Positions 33,247 through 40,859 of a stretch of 42,030 bases of DNA are shown here, in pieces. The position numbers and the translations under genes were made by a program. Within the stretch, counting starts at the first letter, position 1. Each line of letters begins with the position of its first letter. Source of the DNA: CAZIGM01 sp964538675 (lineage in GTDB: Bacteria; Bacillota; Bacilli; Tepidibacillales; Tepidibacillaceae). The notes under the pieces are model-generated. The model was not told the origin of the DNA. It saw only the letters and a program-made list of their open reading frames with translations, and made no database searches. The stretch lies in assembly GCA_964538675.1 (NCBI GenBank), contig CAZIGM010000012.1, forward strand, positions 1 to 42,030. Direction: 5' to 3'.

Positions 33247-33918
33247 TCACTTTATATACTCTTGTAATATGGGTAGATCTAAATACCATATTAGAGTCAT
33301 AGTAATAATATATATTCTATTTCGTTCAATCTTTTTAAACGAAACCTTTGTTTCCTCAGCGATAGCCTTAACAGGTAATTGTTTTTTTTCTAAAAGGTGT
33401 GTTAATAATACTTCAGAAGACGCAATAGTTTTTGCAATAAGTTTCATTTCATCGCGTAATGTTCTTTTAACGGGACTTATATTAGGTAAGTCTTCAAAAG
33501 AAATTTTGTAACTTGTTAAGTATTTTTGAAGTTCTTCAATCTCCTCTGTAATAGGGTTTTTATCCTCTACAGTAAAAACTTCATTTACTTCATCTATATC
33601 AAGATAATTATGTTTATTTTCTTTTCTCAAATAATCAATTACCCTGCTTTTTATAACTTGCCTTGCTAAGGTTAAAAAGTTTCCTTTATTAGGTTCAAAA
33701 CGATTAATAGCTTCTTCAAATGCAATAAGTCCGATAGATAACTCTTCGTCTTTTCCCCATTCCACGTATTTTTGGCAAGTATCATAAACAACTTTTCTGA
33801 TAAAAGGTTGATAGTTTTTTAACAATTCATCCAAAACTTCTTTGTTGGTTTTGGATATAATAACTTTTTCATCTAAGGTCATTAACGGTAACATCCTCTC
33901 ATCACACTCTAAACTCAT
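33247..33918 (-). CDS. sigI: RNA polymerase sigma factor SigI
   Basis: Alternative sigma factor of the SigI family, known for heat and cell-envelope responses in Bacillus and polysaccharide sensing in clostridia. The 223 residues align with the family core: YQPFIRKVVYDTCQKYV, DEELSIGLIAFEEAINRFEP, the region-2 segment SRVIDYLRKE, and a C-terminal helix-turn-helix with LEKKQLPVKAIAEETKVSFKKIERNRIYI. The start is uncertain: the ATG at 33918 has no ribosome site, and the ATG at 33882 (after GAGAGG, 12 bases away) would give 211 residues that still include the whole core. It is transcribed with the small ORF and rsgI. Confidence 0.88.
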   Translation of the reverse strand: MSLECDERMLPLMTLDEKVIISKTNKEVLDELLKNYQPFIRKVVYDTCQKYVEWGKDEELSIGLIAFEEAINRFEPNKGNFLTLARQVIKSRVIDYLRKENKHNYLDIDEVNEVFTVEDKNPITEEIEELQKYLTSYKISFEDLPNISPVKRTLRDEMKLIAKTIASSEVLLTHLLEKKQLPVKAIAEETKVSFKKIERNRIYIITMTLIWYLDLPILQEYIK

Positions 33919-34040
33919 TATAACAAAAAATAATTATTTTAGAGATAAGATAAAAGGTAATTTAATTCTTAAATAGTTCCTATTTCATATAAAAATACGT
34001 AAAAATTTATTAAAAATAAGGGTTGAAAATGAAATATTTC

Positions 34041-34081
34041 AAAAAGATAATGACAATAGGCATACCTATTGTCATTATCTT
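34041..34081 (-). terminator. Intrinsic terminator of the DUF5667 gene
   Basis: A perfect 17-bp stem (34044-34060 with 34065-34081) has a four-base loop and is followed by TTTTT on the minus strand. Confidence 0.9.
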
Positions 34082-34111
34082 ACATTTATTAATTATTCTT
34101 TACTGATTTTT

Positions 34112-35209
34112 TTAATTGTTGCTATTATCATTTGCTTTTGAATTATTATTTTTGTCTGAAGATTTATTATCTTTTATCTTATCTTTATTACTATTACTGT
34201 TATCTTCATTGGCGTTAGGATTATCATTACCATTGTTATCTTTATTACCTACTTCATCGCCTTTATCAGCTTTAACTTTATTATTTGCTTGGATTTCACT
34301 TTCTTCACCGTTATTATTATTTGCATAATTTAACTCAACTGCGTTTTCATTTTCATCATTATTTTCATTATTGTCATTATAATTTTCATCTTCATCATCG
34401 TTTTCTTCTACTGCTGTTGAATTTTTAATTTTTGCAAAATCGGAAGTTTTAATTCCTAATTCTTTTGTAGCTTGCCCTAAACCCATTTTTTCTTCTGTAA
34501 ATAGAGCAGCAATTTCATCTATATCTTTTTCAGATGCTTCTGATAGTGCAAATATTTGTGATATTTGACCATAACCTACACCTAAATTTCTAATCTCTGC
34601 AACTATCTCTTTATCTAAATCACTAACTACATTAGCTACTAATAATGCACTATCTTTAACTTCGTTAATTTGATCATTATTTTTTAATGCTTCACTATCA
34701 AAATCTACTGCTGAAGAAATTTTTTCAACAATTTCATCTAAATCAGCTTTAGAATCATCATCAGTTTCATAAGCTAGTTCTTCAGTAACTTCTAAAGCTT
34801 TATCTACTTTTTCTCTATAATCATCTACTACATCTTGAAGAAGTTGATTCCATTCTTCTTCGTTTACTTCTTCATTTTGAGCTAAGTCGATTAAGTATTC
34901 CGCTTCTGCAAGTCTTTCCTCAGAGATTGTCATTAATAATAAAGTTTTCTTAGCTTCATCAATTGTTAATGTAATTTGAATATTTTCTAATAGTCTGTCT
35001 AATACGTATAAAATACTATCAGGGGTTAACCCTGCGGCAACCGTATCATCCTCGGTGCTATCATCAGAAGTACCATCATTAGTAGTTGTTTCTGTGTTCT
35101 CTTCAGTAGTTGTTGTATCCTCCTCTGCAAAAACTGTTGGCATCGTACCAAAAATCAATCCAATAACGAGGAGTATCGACAATAATCTTAATACTTTAGT
35201 TTTTAACAA
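34112..35209 (-). CDS. Secreted DUF5667 domain-containing protein
   Basis: Exported protein of 365 residues. A Sec signal peptide (1-28, ending TVFA) is followed by a Thr/Glu/Asp-rich spacer, a DUF5667-like helical domain at about 60-150 (LTPDSILYVLDRLLENIQ; EERLAEAEYLI), a second helical region to about 265, and an Asn/Asp/Lys-rich low-complexity tail to the end. The function of DUF5667 is not known; proteins of this type are surface-associated. The start is TTG, supported by GGGAG nine bases upstream. It lies directly upstream of sigI on the same strand but is separated from it by a strong terminator. Its tail is similar in composition to that of RsgI. Confidence 0.8.
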   Translation of the reverse strand: MLKTKVLRLLSILLVIGLIFGTMPTVFAEEDTTTTEENTETTTNDGTSDDSTEDDTVAAGLTPDSILYVLDRLLENIQITLTIDEAKKTLLLMTISEERLAEAEYLIDLAQNEEVNEEEWNQLLQDVVDDYREKVDKALEVTEELAYETDDDSKADLDEIVEKISSAVDFDSEALKNNDQINEVKDSALLVANVVSDLDKEIVAEIRNLGVGYGQISQIFALSEASEKDIDEIAALFTEEKMGLGQATKELGIKTSDFAKIKNSTAVEENDDEDENYNDNNENNDENENAVELNYANNNNGEESEIQANNKVKADKGDEVGNKDNNGNDNPNANEDNSNSNKDKIKDNKSSDKNNNSKANDNSNN

Positions 35210-35287
35210 TTAGAACAGCTCCCTTTTTTAATATTTGATATACTTTACGATTTTAATTATTAAAAAGTGGGAGTATTAAAAAAATAT

Positions 35288-36517
35288 TTAGGCACGTATC
35301 CATTTCCAAATTTCACTTGGTGTTGCGTTTTTTCCGTACATTAAAATACCAACTTTAAATATTTTTCCTGCTAATTTCATGAACAACCAGATGCTTACTA
35401 CTAAAATTGCTAATGAGATAATTATCTCGACCCAAGGCCATTCCTCTAACATGGATAGGCGCATTATTAAAACACCTGGTGCAGTAAAGGGGACATAAGA
35501 GCCAATCTGTGCAATAATGCCATTCGGGTTATTAATAACTGGTGATGCAATGATAAATGGTATAAATGGCAGCATCATTACAATACCTTGGAAATTTCCA
35601 GCTGTTGAAATATCATCCATTGTTGCACCGATACCAACGAAAATAGCTGCAAATAATAGATAACCTAAAAATGCAATACCTACTAATAGGGCTAATTCTG
35701 GTACTAATAAATATTCCAATATCGGAATATCAAATTTCCATATTGATAAGGGCAAGATAAATATAATGAAGATTACTATTTGAGTAATCCCCAATACGAA
35801 ATATCCGATAATTTTTCCCTGCATTAATTCACTTGGTGTTAGTGATGATAAAATAATTTCGGCGATTTTATCTTTCTTTTCTTGGGATGCACTTTGAAAA
35901 ATCATCATTCCTGTAAAAACGACTGCAAGAAGTATAATACCGGCAAAAATACCAGGTACAATTCTTTTCATAGGATCAACGACTTCGGTACTTTGTTCAT
36001 TTGACGAAAGGTATTCTTTTGCTGTTATTTTCTCAAATGCAATTTTACTATTAATAATGGCTAATTCCTCTTCAGTTAAACCTAGTTGTGTTATTTGTAA
36101 ACTTTTTAGTGGTTCAGCAAGTAGTTGAACTTGCTGAAAAAAAGAGTCATCTATTTTATCACTCGTATAAACTGGGACGATACCTTTGTCCAATATATTA
36201 TTCTTTATAAATATGTATGCAGTATTTTCGCTGTTTTCTAATTCGACTTTTATATCAGTTTCATCTAAATCTGTAAGTAGTATATGCCAATTTAAGTCAT
36301 ATGTATTGATTGTTTCTTGAAATTCGGGAAAAATATTTAATTCATCTTTTACAAAAACAGTTGTGAAAAGATCATCATTGTTTGAGTTATCAAATAAACT
36401 ACTTACAAGTGTGAACCCTAATATTAGTAATGGTGTTAAAAATAATCCTATAACAAATGTTTTGTTTTTCAGATTTCTTTTAATTTCCCATTTAGCGACC
36501 TTCATTGCGTTATGCAT
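35288..36517 (-). CDS. ABC-2 type transporter permease (NatB/YhaP-like)
   Basis: Membrane subunit of a two-gene ABC exporter. The 409 residues have one helix near the N terminus (about 22-42), a large extracellular domain (about 43-185), and five or six further helices, the layout of NatB and YhaP. In B. subtilis NatAB exports Na+, whereas the YhaQP substrate is unclear, so substrate is not assigned. The ATG at 36517 overlaps the ATPase stop by eight bases and has GGGTGA five bases upstream; a GTG at 36526 is the longer alternative. Confidence 0.85.
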   Translation of the reverse strand: MHNAMKVAKWEIKRNLKNKTFVIGLFLTPLLILGFTLVSSLFDNSNNDDLFTTVFVKDELNIFPEFQETINTYDLNWHILLTDLDETDIKVELENSENTAYIFIKNNILDKGIVPVYTSDKIDDSFFQQVQLLAEPLKSLQITQLGLTEEELAIINSKIAFEKITAKEYLSSNEQSTEVVDPMKRIVPGIFAGIILLAVVFTGMMIFQSASQEKKDKIAEIILSSLTPSELMQGKIIGYFVLGITQIVIFIIFILPLSIWKFDIPILEYLLVPELALLVGIAFLGYLLFAAIFVGIGATMDDISTAGNFQGIVMMLPFIPFIIASPVINNPNGIIAQIGSYVPFTAPGVLIMRLSMLEEWPWVEIIISLAILVVSIWLFMKLAGKIFKVGILMYGKNATPSEIWKWIRA

Positions 36518-37442
36518 GCGTTTCACCCGCTCCCTGTAATAGGTTTTTGTCTGTGGCTATATCGATAAAGATTTCATGAAGTGAGATTCTATTAATCTTC
36601 AATTCTTGGATATTAAGATTTTCTGGCAGGCTTTTTAACCATGTAGTAGGATAGACATCTTTGGTTAAAAAAAGAATTAATGTATCATCATTTTGTTCCA
36701 TACGCTGCACATTTGGAATCAGGTCTAAATCATTATGATTTATTTTACCATGAATTGTACACTTGAAATTTGCATATTCGGTTTTCACATCAGCCAATGG
36801 ACCATATATTACTTTTTCTCCATGTTGAATCATGAACAAACGGTCACACATTTCTTCTACTATATTCATTTGGTGTGAGGATAATAAAATCGCTGTCCCT
36901 TTATTTGCTAAACTTCTAATCTCATCTTTAAATAATTCCTGACTGACAGGGTCTAATCCAGAAAATGGTTCATCTAAGATAAGCAATTCAGGTTCATGAA
37001 TGATTGAGGAGATAAATTGTACCTTCTGGACCATCCCTTTAGAAAGTTCTTCAACTGATACATTTTCTTTACCTTTTAAATCGAATTTTTCTAAATAAGA
37101 GAGAGCTCGCTTTTTTGCTTTATCAAGGGGATAGTTTTTAAGGTCTGCTAAATAAAGCAAAATATCCATTACTTTTACGTTCTTATATAAGCCGCGTTCT
37201 TCTGGTAAGTATCCTATTTTTTCTCTAGGAATACTATTTCCGTTTTTATTATGAAAGATAATTGAGCCTTCATCTGGATAAATAATACCCATAATAGTTC
37301 TGATTATAGTTGATTTTCCAGCACCATTTGGACCTAAAATAGCCATAATTTCTCCTTCGCGTACATCAAAGGAAATATTTTTAAGTATTTCTTTGTTCTT
37401 AAAAGATTTTTCAATATTAATTACAGACAATATGATATCCAC
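36510..37442 (-). CDS. ABC transporter ATP-binding protein (NatA/YhaQ-like)
   Basis: ATPase subunit that drives the following permease. The 310 residues have Walker A GPNGAGKST (38-46), a Q-loop region, the signature as LSKGM (family variant of LSGGQ, common in this subgroup), Walker B LLILDEPFSGLD and the switch histidine in LLSSHQ. A C-terminal extension of about 90 residues (DUF4162-like) is usual for the NatA group. The start is GTG, with GGGTGA seven bases upstream. The operon runs toward the SigI block. The 430 bases between it and tig hold hairpin elements and the tig promoter, but no gene. Confidence 0.9.
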   Translation of the reverse strand: MDIILSVINIEKSFKNKEILKNISFDVREGEIMAILGPNGAGKSTIIRTIMGIIYPDEGSIIFHNKNGNSIPREKIGYLPEERGLYKNVKVMDILLYLADLKNYPLDKAKKRALSYLEKFDLKGKENVSVEELSKGMVQKVQFISSIIHEPELLILDEPFSGLDPVSQELFKDEIRSLANKGTAILLSSHQMNIVEEMCDRLFMIQHGEKVIYGPLADVKTEYANFKCTIHGKINHNDLDLIPNVQRMEQNDDTLILFLTKDVYPTTWLKSLPENLNIQELKINRISLHEIFIDIATDKNLLQGAGETHA

Positions 37443-37559
37443 TATGTAATCACCCTTTCAGAGTTTTGTGTATATCTCGCATAAAATATTATAATATTTA
37501 TATCAATTAAACAATAAGGTCAAAACAATTTATCCAGATATGATAAGACCCCACATCTT

Positions 37560-37646
37560 AAAGAGGGCACTGAAAAACTAGCTTTTTTCATATTCAATGA
37601 TAAGATGAAGGTTTTATAAACGAATCAATGGCTCTCTTTTTTTATT
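37560..37646. other. Inverted-repeat-bounded segment, possible MITE remnant or structured RNA
   Basis: AAAGAGGGC at 37560-37568 pairs with GCTCTCTTT at 37631-37639 (one G-T), closing 62 bases that contain further short inverted repeats (TTCAT/ATGAA), and a T-run follows at 37636-37643. There is no open frame. It could be a decayed insertion element end pair, or a terminator-like RNA read on the plus strand. Confidence 0.4.
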
Positions 37647-37758
37647 TTGGGATTTGGATTTTCAAATTCCTTAAAAAAATAATAACATATAAAAATTAGA
37701 TTAATATATATGTAATAAAACGAATAAAAAGGGTTGAAGCCTAATTAATTTTACTAAC

Positions 37759-37786
37759 TTGAAAAGAGAATGTTTTATGTTATAAT
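37759..37786 (+). promoter_or_regulatory. Promoter of tig
   Basis: TTGAAA at 37759-37764, a 16-base spacer and TATAAT at 37781-37786 preceded by TGT (extended -10). The start would be near 37793, leaving an 80-base leader. Confidence 0.7.
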
Positions 37787-37824
37787 GTAGTGGTTATAAT
37801 ATTGGATGACATAAATTAATATAT

Positions 37825-37847
37825 ACCTTGTTACACAAGGTGTTTTT
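37825..37847 (+). promoter_or_regulatory. Leader hairpin upstream of tig
   Basis: ACCTTGT-TAC-ACAAGGT is a perfect 7-bp stem followed by GTTTTT, inside the tig leader about 30 bases before the start codon. It resembles a weak attenuator. Confidence 0.45.
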
Positions 37848-37873
37848 GAAAGAGTTTAAGGAGGAAATTAAGC

Positions 37874-39163
37874 ATGAAGGCAAGTTGGGGAAAAATTGAA
37901 GATGAAAAAAATAAAGGTATTCTACAAGTTGAAGTGGACGAAGAACAAGTTAAGAATGCTTTGGATTTAGCTTTTAATAAAGTAGTCAAGAATGTCAATG
38001 TTTCTGGTTTTCGTAAAGGGAAAGTACCACGCAAAATTTTCGAATCACGCTTTGGTGTAGAAGTCTTATATAATGATGCTTTAGATATTATATTACCTGG
38101 TGCCTACGATGAAGCAGTAAAAGAAACTGGAATTAGTCCTGTAGATCGACCTGAGATTGATATAGAACAATTTGAAAAAGATAAGCCTCTTATTTTTAAA
38201 GCGACTGTTACAGTCAAACCTGAAGTAGAACTTGGTGAATATAAAGGAATAGAGATAACAAAAAAAGATTTTACAGTGTTAGATGAAGACATAAACAAGG
38301 AAATAGAGGAATTACAGAAACGTCATGCAGAAATTGTTGTGGTTGGTGAAGGGGTAGTTGAACAGGAAGATACAGCAGTAATAGATTTTGAGGGTTTTCT
38401 AGATGGTGTTCCATTTGAGGGTGGCAAGGGCACAATGTATTCATTAGAAATTGGCTCGGGTTCTTTTATCCCTGGTTTTGAAGAACAACTAATTGGTATG
38501 AGTAAAGATGAAGAAAAAGAAATAGTTGTTACATTTCCAGAAGAATATAATAATGAAGACTTAGCTGATAAAGAAGTTACTTTCAAAATTTTATTACATG
38601 AAATAAAGCGTAAACAAATTCCGGAATTGAATGATGAGTTTGCGAAGGACGTAGATTTTGAAACTTTAGCTGAACTTAAAGAGGATACTAAGAAAAAACT
38701 AGAAGAGAAAGTTAAACAAGAAAAAGAAAATTATTATAAAGAAGAAGTGGTAAAAAAAGTTGCCGAAAATGCAACGGTAGACATACCTGAAGTAATGATT
38801 GATAATGAAGTAGATAAAATGATTAAGGATTTTGAACAACAATTAATATATCAAGGTATGAACCTAGAGTTATATCTTCAATATTCAGGAATTGAAGAAG
38901 ATGCTTTAAAAAATCAATTCAGGAAGGATGCTGCAACAAGAGTTAAATCTGATTTAGTAATAGAAGCAATTACTAAAAAAGAAGAGATAGAAGCATCTGA
39001 AGAAGAATTTGATTCTGAGATAAAACGTATTTCTGAACAATATAATCGGGATTTAGAAGAAATAAAAAACATATTATGTAGTAGTGACGAAGGAATAGTG
39101 AGGGTCAAGGAAGACATTAAATTCCGTAAAACGATTGATTTTTTAGTAAGTCAAATCAAATAA
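37874..39163 (+). CDS. tig: Trigger factor (ribosome-associated chaperone, peptidyl-prolyl isomerase)
   Basis: Binds at the ribosomal exit tunnel and shelters nascent chains. The 429 residues are of normal length. The N-terminal ribosome-binding domain carries the signature GFRKGKVPRKIFESRFG; the FKBP-type isomerase domain lies at about 160-245 (TAVIDFEGFLDGVPFEGGK; GFEEQLIGM); the C-terminal chaperone arms follow. AAGGAGGA precedes the ATG. The order tig-clpX-lonB is the Bacillus one. Confidence 0.97.
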   Translation: MKASWGKIEDEKNKGILQVEVDEEQVKNALDLAFNKVVKNVNVSGFRKGKVPRKIFESRFGVEVLYNDALDIILPGAYDEAVKETGISPVDRPEIDIEQFEKDKPLIFKATVTVKPEVELGEYKGIEITKKDFTVLDEDINKEIEELQKRHAEIVVVGEGVVEQEDTAVIDFEGFLDGVPFEGGKGTMYSLEIGSGSFIPGFEEQLIGMSKDEEKEIVVTFPEEYNNEDLADKEVTFKILLHEIKRKQIPELNDEFAKDVDFETLAELKEDTKKKLEEKVKQEKENYYKEEVVKKVAENATVDIPEVMIDNEVDKMIKDFEQQLIYQGMNLELYLQYSGIEEDALKNQFRKDAATRVKSDLVIEAITKKEEIEASEEEFDSEIKRISEQYNRDLEEIKNILCSSDEGIVRVKEDIKFRKTIDFLVSQIK

Positions 39164-39198
39164 GAAGAAAATTTACTTGATTTTTATATTTTAAATAC

Positions 39199-39221
39199 AG
39201 CACGGTATTCCGTGCTTTTTT
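39199..39221 (+). terminator. Intrinsic terminator of tig
   Basis: AGCACGG-TATT-CCGTGCT is followed by TTTTT. Confidence 0.9.
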
Positions 39222-39338
39222 AAAATATTTGCAAGAAAAACAACTTATGAGATTATAAAAAACAGATTTATATGATAAAATAATATAATAAGATTCTTTA
39301 CTTATTTATACTACCTTAAAAATTGGGGTGAAATAGAA

Positions 39339-40607
39339 ATGTTTAAATTTAGTGATGAAAAAGGATCTTTAAAATGTTCTTTTTGTGGGAAAACTCAAGA
39401 GCAAGTTCGTAAATTAGTCGCTGGTCCAGGTGTTTATATTTGTGATGAGTGTATTGAATTATGTAACGAGATTATTGATGAAGAGATATATGCAGATGAA
39501 AATAATAATCTTCAAGATATACCAAAACCACAGGAGATTAGAGATATTTTAGATCAGTATGTTATTGGTCAAGATATTGCAAAAAAGACTTTATCAGTAG
39601 CAGTATATAATCACTATAAAAGAATTAATTCTAAAGACAGAGTAGACGATGTTGAATTACAAAAAAGTAATATTTTACTTGTTGGGCCAACTGGTAGTGG
39701 TAAAACACTTCTTGCTCAAACAATGGCAAAAATATTAAATGTACCTTTTGCAATTGCAGATGCTACATCGTTGACTGAGGCTGGCTATGTTGGAGAAGAT
39801 GTTGAAAATATCTTATTAAAATTAATTCAAGCTTCCGATTATGATATAGAACGTGCTGAACGAGGTATAATCTATATTGATGAAATTGACAAAATTGCAA
39901 GAAAATCAGAAAACCCTTCGATTACTCGTGATGTATCTGGTGAAGGTGTTCAACAGGCACTATTAAAAATTCTTGAAGGTACTACAGCTAGTGTACCACC
40001 TCAAGGAGGACGAAAGCATCCTCATCAGGAATTCATACAAATTGATACCACCAATGTTTTATTTATTGTAGGTGGTGCTTTTGATGGTATTGATAATATT
40101 ATTAAGAGAAGAATAGGCAAAAAAGTAATTGGGTTTGGTTCTGAAAGTATAACTGAAATTAAAAAAGATGATACACTATCTAAAATTTTACCAGAAGATT
40201 TACTGAAATATGGTTTAATACCTGAATTTGTTGGACGAATTCCTGTTTTAGCAACATTAGAACAGTTAGATGAAGAGGCTCTAATTGATATTCTAACTAA
40301 GCCGAAAAATGCTTTAGTGAAACAATACAGCAAAATATTTGAATTGGATAACGTTATGTTAGAGTTTGAAGAGGAAGCATTAGTTACAATTGCCAAGGAA
40401 GCAATAAAAAGAAATACAGGTGCTCGAGGCTTAAGGTCTATTATTGAAACAGCATTACTTAATGTAATGTATGAATTGCCTTCAAGAACTGATGTTGAAA
40501 AATGTGTAATAACAAAGGATACAATAATTAAGAAGGTTGCACCTATACTCTATAACAAGAGCGGAAAAGTACTTGATGTAAACTTAAAAAATGAAGAAAG
40601 TGCCTAA
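39339..40607 (+). CDS. clpX: ATP-dependent Clp protease ATP-binding subunit ClpX
   Basis: AAA+ unfoldase that feeds substrates to ClpP. The 422 residues have the N-terminal zinc-binding domain (Cys13, Cys16, Cys35, Cys38), Walker A GPTGSGKT, the pore loop GYVGED, Walker B IIYIDEID, the RKSENPSITRDVSGEGVQ segment and sensor region GARGLRSI. GGGGTGA precedes the ATG. The gene is separated from tig by a terminator, and is followed by the duplicated-terminator element B rather than directly by lonB. Confidence 0.97.
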   Translation: MFKFSDEKGSLKCSFCGKTQEQVRKLVAGPGVYICDECIELCNEIIDEEIYADENNNLQDIPKPQEIRDILDQYVIGQDIAKKTLSVAVYNHYKRINSKDRVDDVELQKSNILLVGPTGSGKTLLAQTMAKILNVPFAIADATSLTEAGYVGEDVENILLKLIQASDYDIERAERGIIYIDEIDKIARKSENPSITRDVSGEGVQQALLKILEGTTASVPPQGGRKHPHQEFIQIDTTNVLFIVGGAFDGIDNIIKRRIGKKVIGFGSESITEIKKDDTLSKILPEDLLKYGLIPEFVGRIPVLATLEQLDEEALIDILTKPKNALVKQYSKIFELDNVMLEFEEEALVTIAKEAIKRNTGARGLRSIIETALLNVMYELPSRTDVEKCVITKDTIIKKVAPILYNKSGKVLDVNLKNEESA

Positions 40608-40614
40608 AAATAAA

Positions 40615-40637
40615 AACCGCCAAGAATGGCGGTTTTT
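40615..40637 (+). terminator. Intrinsic terminator of clpX (direct repeat copy 1)
   Basis: AACCGCC-AAGAAT-GGCGGTT with TTTTT. The 23 bases recur exactly at 40734-40756. Confidence 0.9.
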
Positions 40638-40733
40638 GATTTAACAAAATAACAGGCACGGAGCTTACATAGATGTAAGTGAGTACCAGAGATTTAAGAA
40701 GTAACGCAGAAATTGGGCATTTTCAACAGCCTG
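40638..40733. mobile_element. Terminator-inserted small palindromic element, copy B (MITE/REP-like, non-coding)
   Basis: A 96-bp insert between two identical 23-bp terminator copies. Its 77-bp core, 40658-40734, aligns without gaps to 8413-8489 (65 of 77 identical), including the CTTAC/GTAAG hairpin whose six-base loop differs (ATAGAT here, TTTGAC in copy A), and the right end CAACAGCCTGA. The left half is shorter than in copy A: the inverted end and the left arm of the ATTAAAATC stem are missing, which looks like an internal deletion. No coding sequence. Confidence 0.7.
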
Positions 40734-40758
40734 AACCGCCAAGAATGGCGGTTTTTTT
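40734..40758 (+). terminator. Second terminator copy after clpX (direct repeat copy 2)
   Basis: The same AACCGCC-AAGAAT-GGCGGTT hairpin as at 40615, with a longer T-run (TTTTTTT), so termination is expected here if the first copy is passed. Confidence 0.9.
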
Positions 40759-40769
40759 TATATATTAAT

Positions 40770-40799
40770 GATTACAAGCCTCCTTATAAGGAAATACTA
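40770..40799 (+). promoter_or_regulatory. Sigma-F-type promoter of lonB
   Basis: The forespore sigma-F pattern GywTA-15-GgnrAnAnTw is met by GATTA at 40770-40774 (4 of 5), exactly 15 bases, and GGAAATACTA at 40790-40799 (all constrained positions). lonB is a sigma-F gene in B. subtilis. Confidence 0.6.
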
Positions 40800-40859
40800 T
40801 ATTTTGTAGTTAATTAATAACACCATTTTTATTTTTATTTATAAAGGAGGTAGGTATAA

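Noticed and set aside
33200..33289. Longer N-terminal extension of the small ORF between sigI and rsgI
   Set aside because: It overlaps the sigI 3' end in another frame and the hairpin, and has no ribosome site; only the 51-codon part after the hairpin is considered.
35245..35274. Possible SigI-type promoter (ACTCCC and CGTAA on the minus strand) before the DUF5667 gene
   Set aside because: Both boxes deviate from the ACCCCC and CGAA pattern known for SigI and I am not certain the 19-base spacing is allowed; too weak to annotate.
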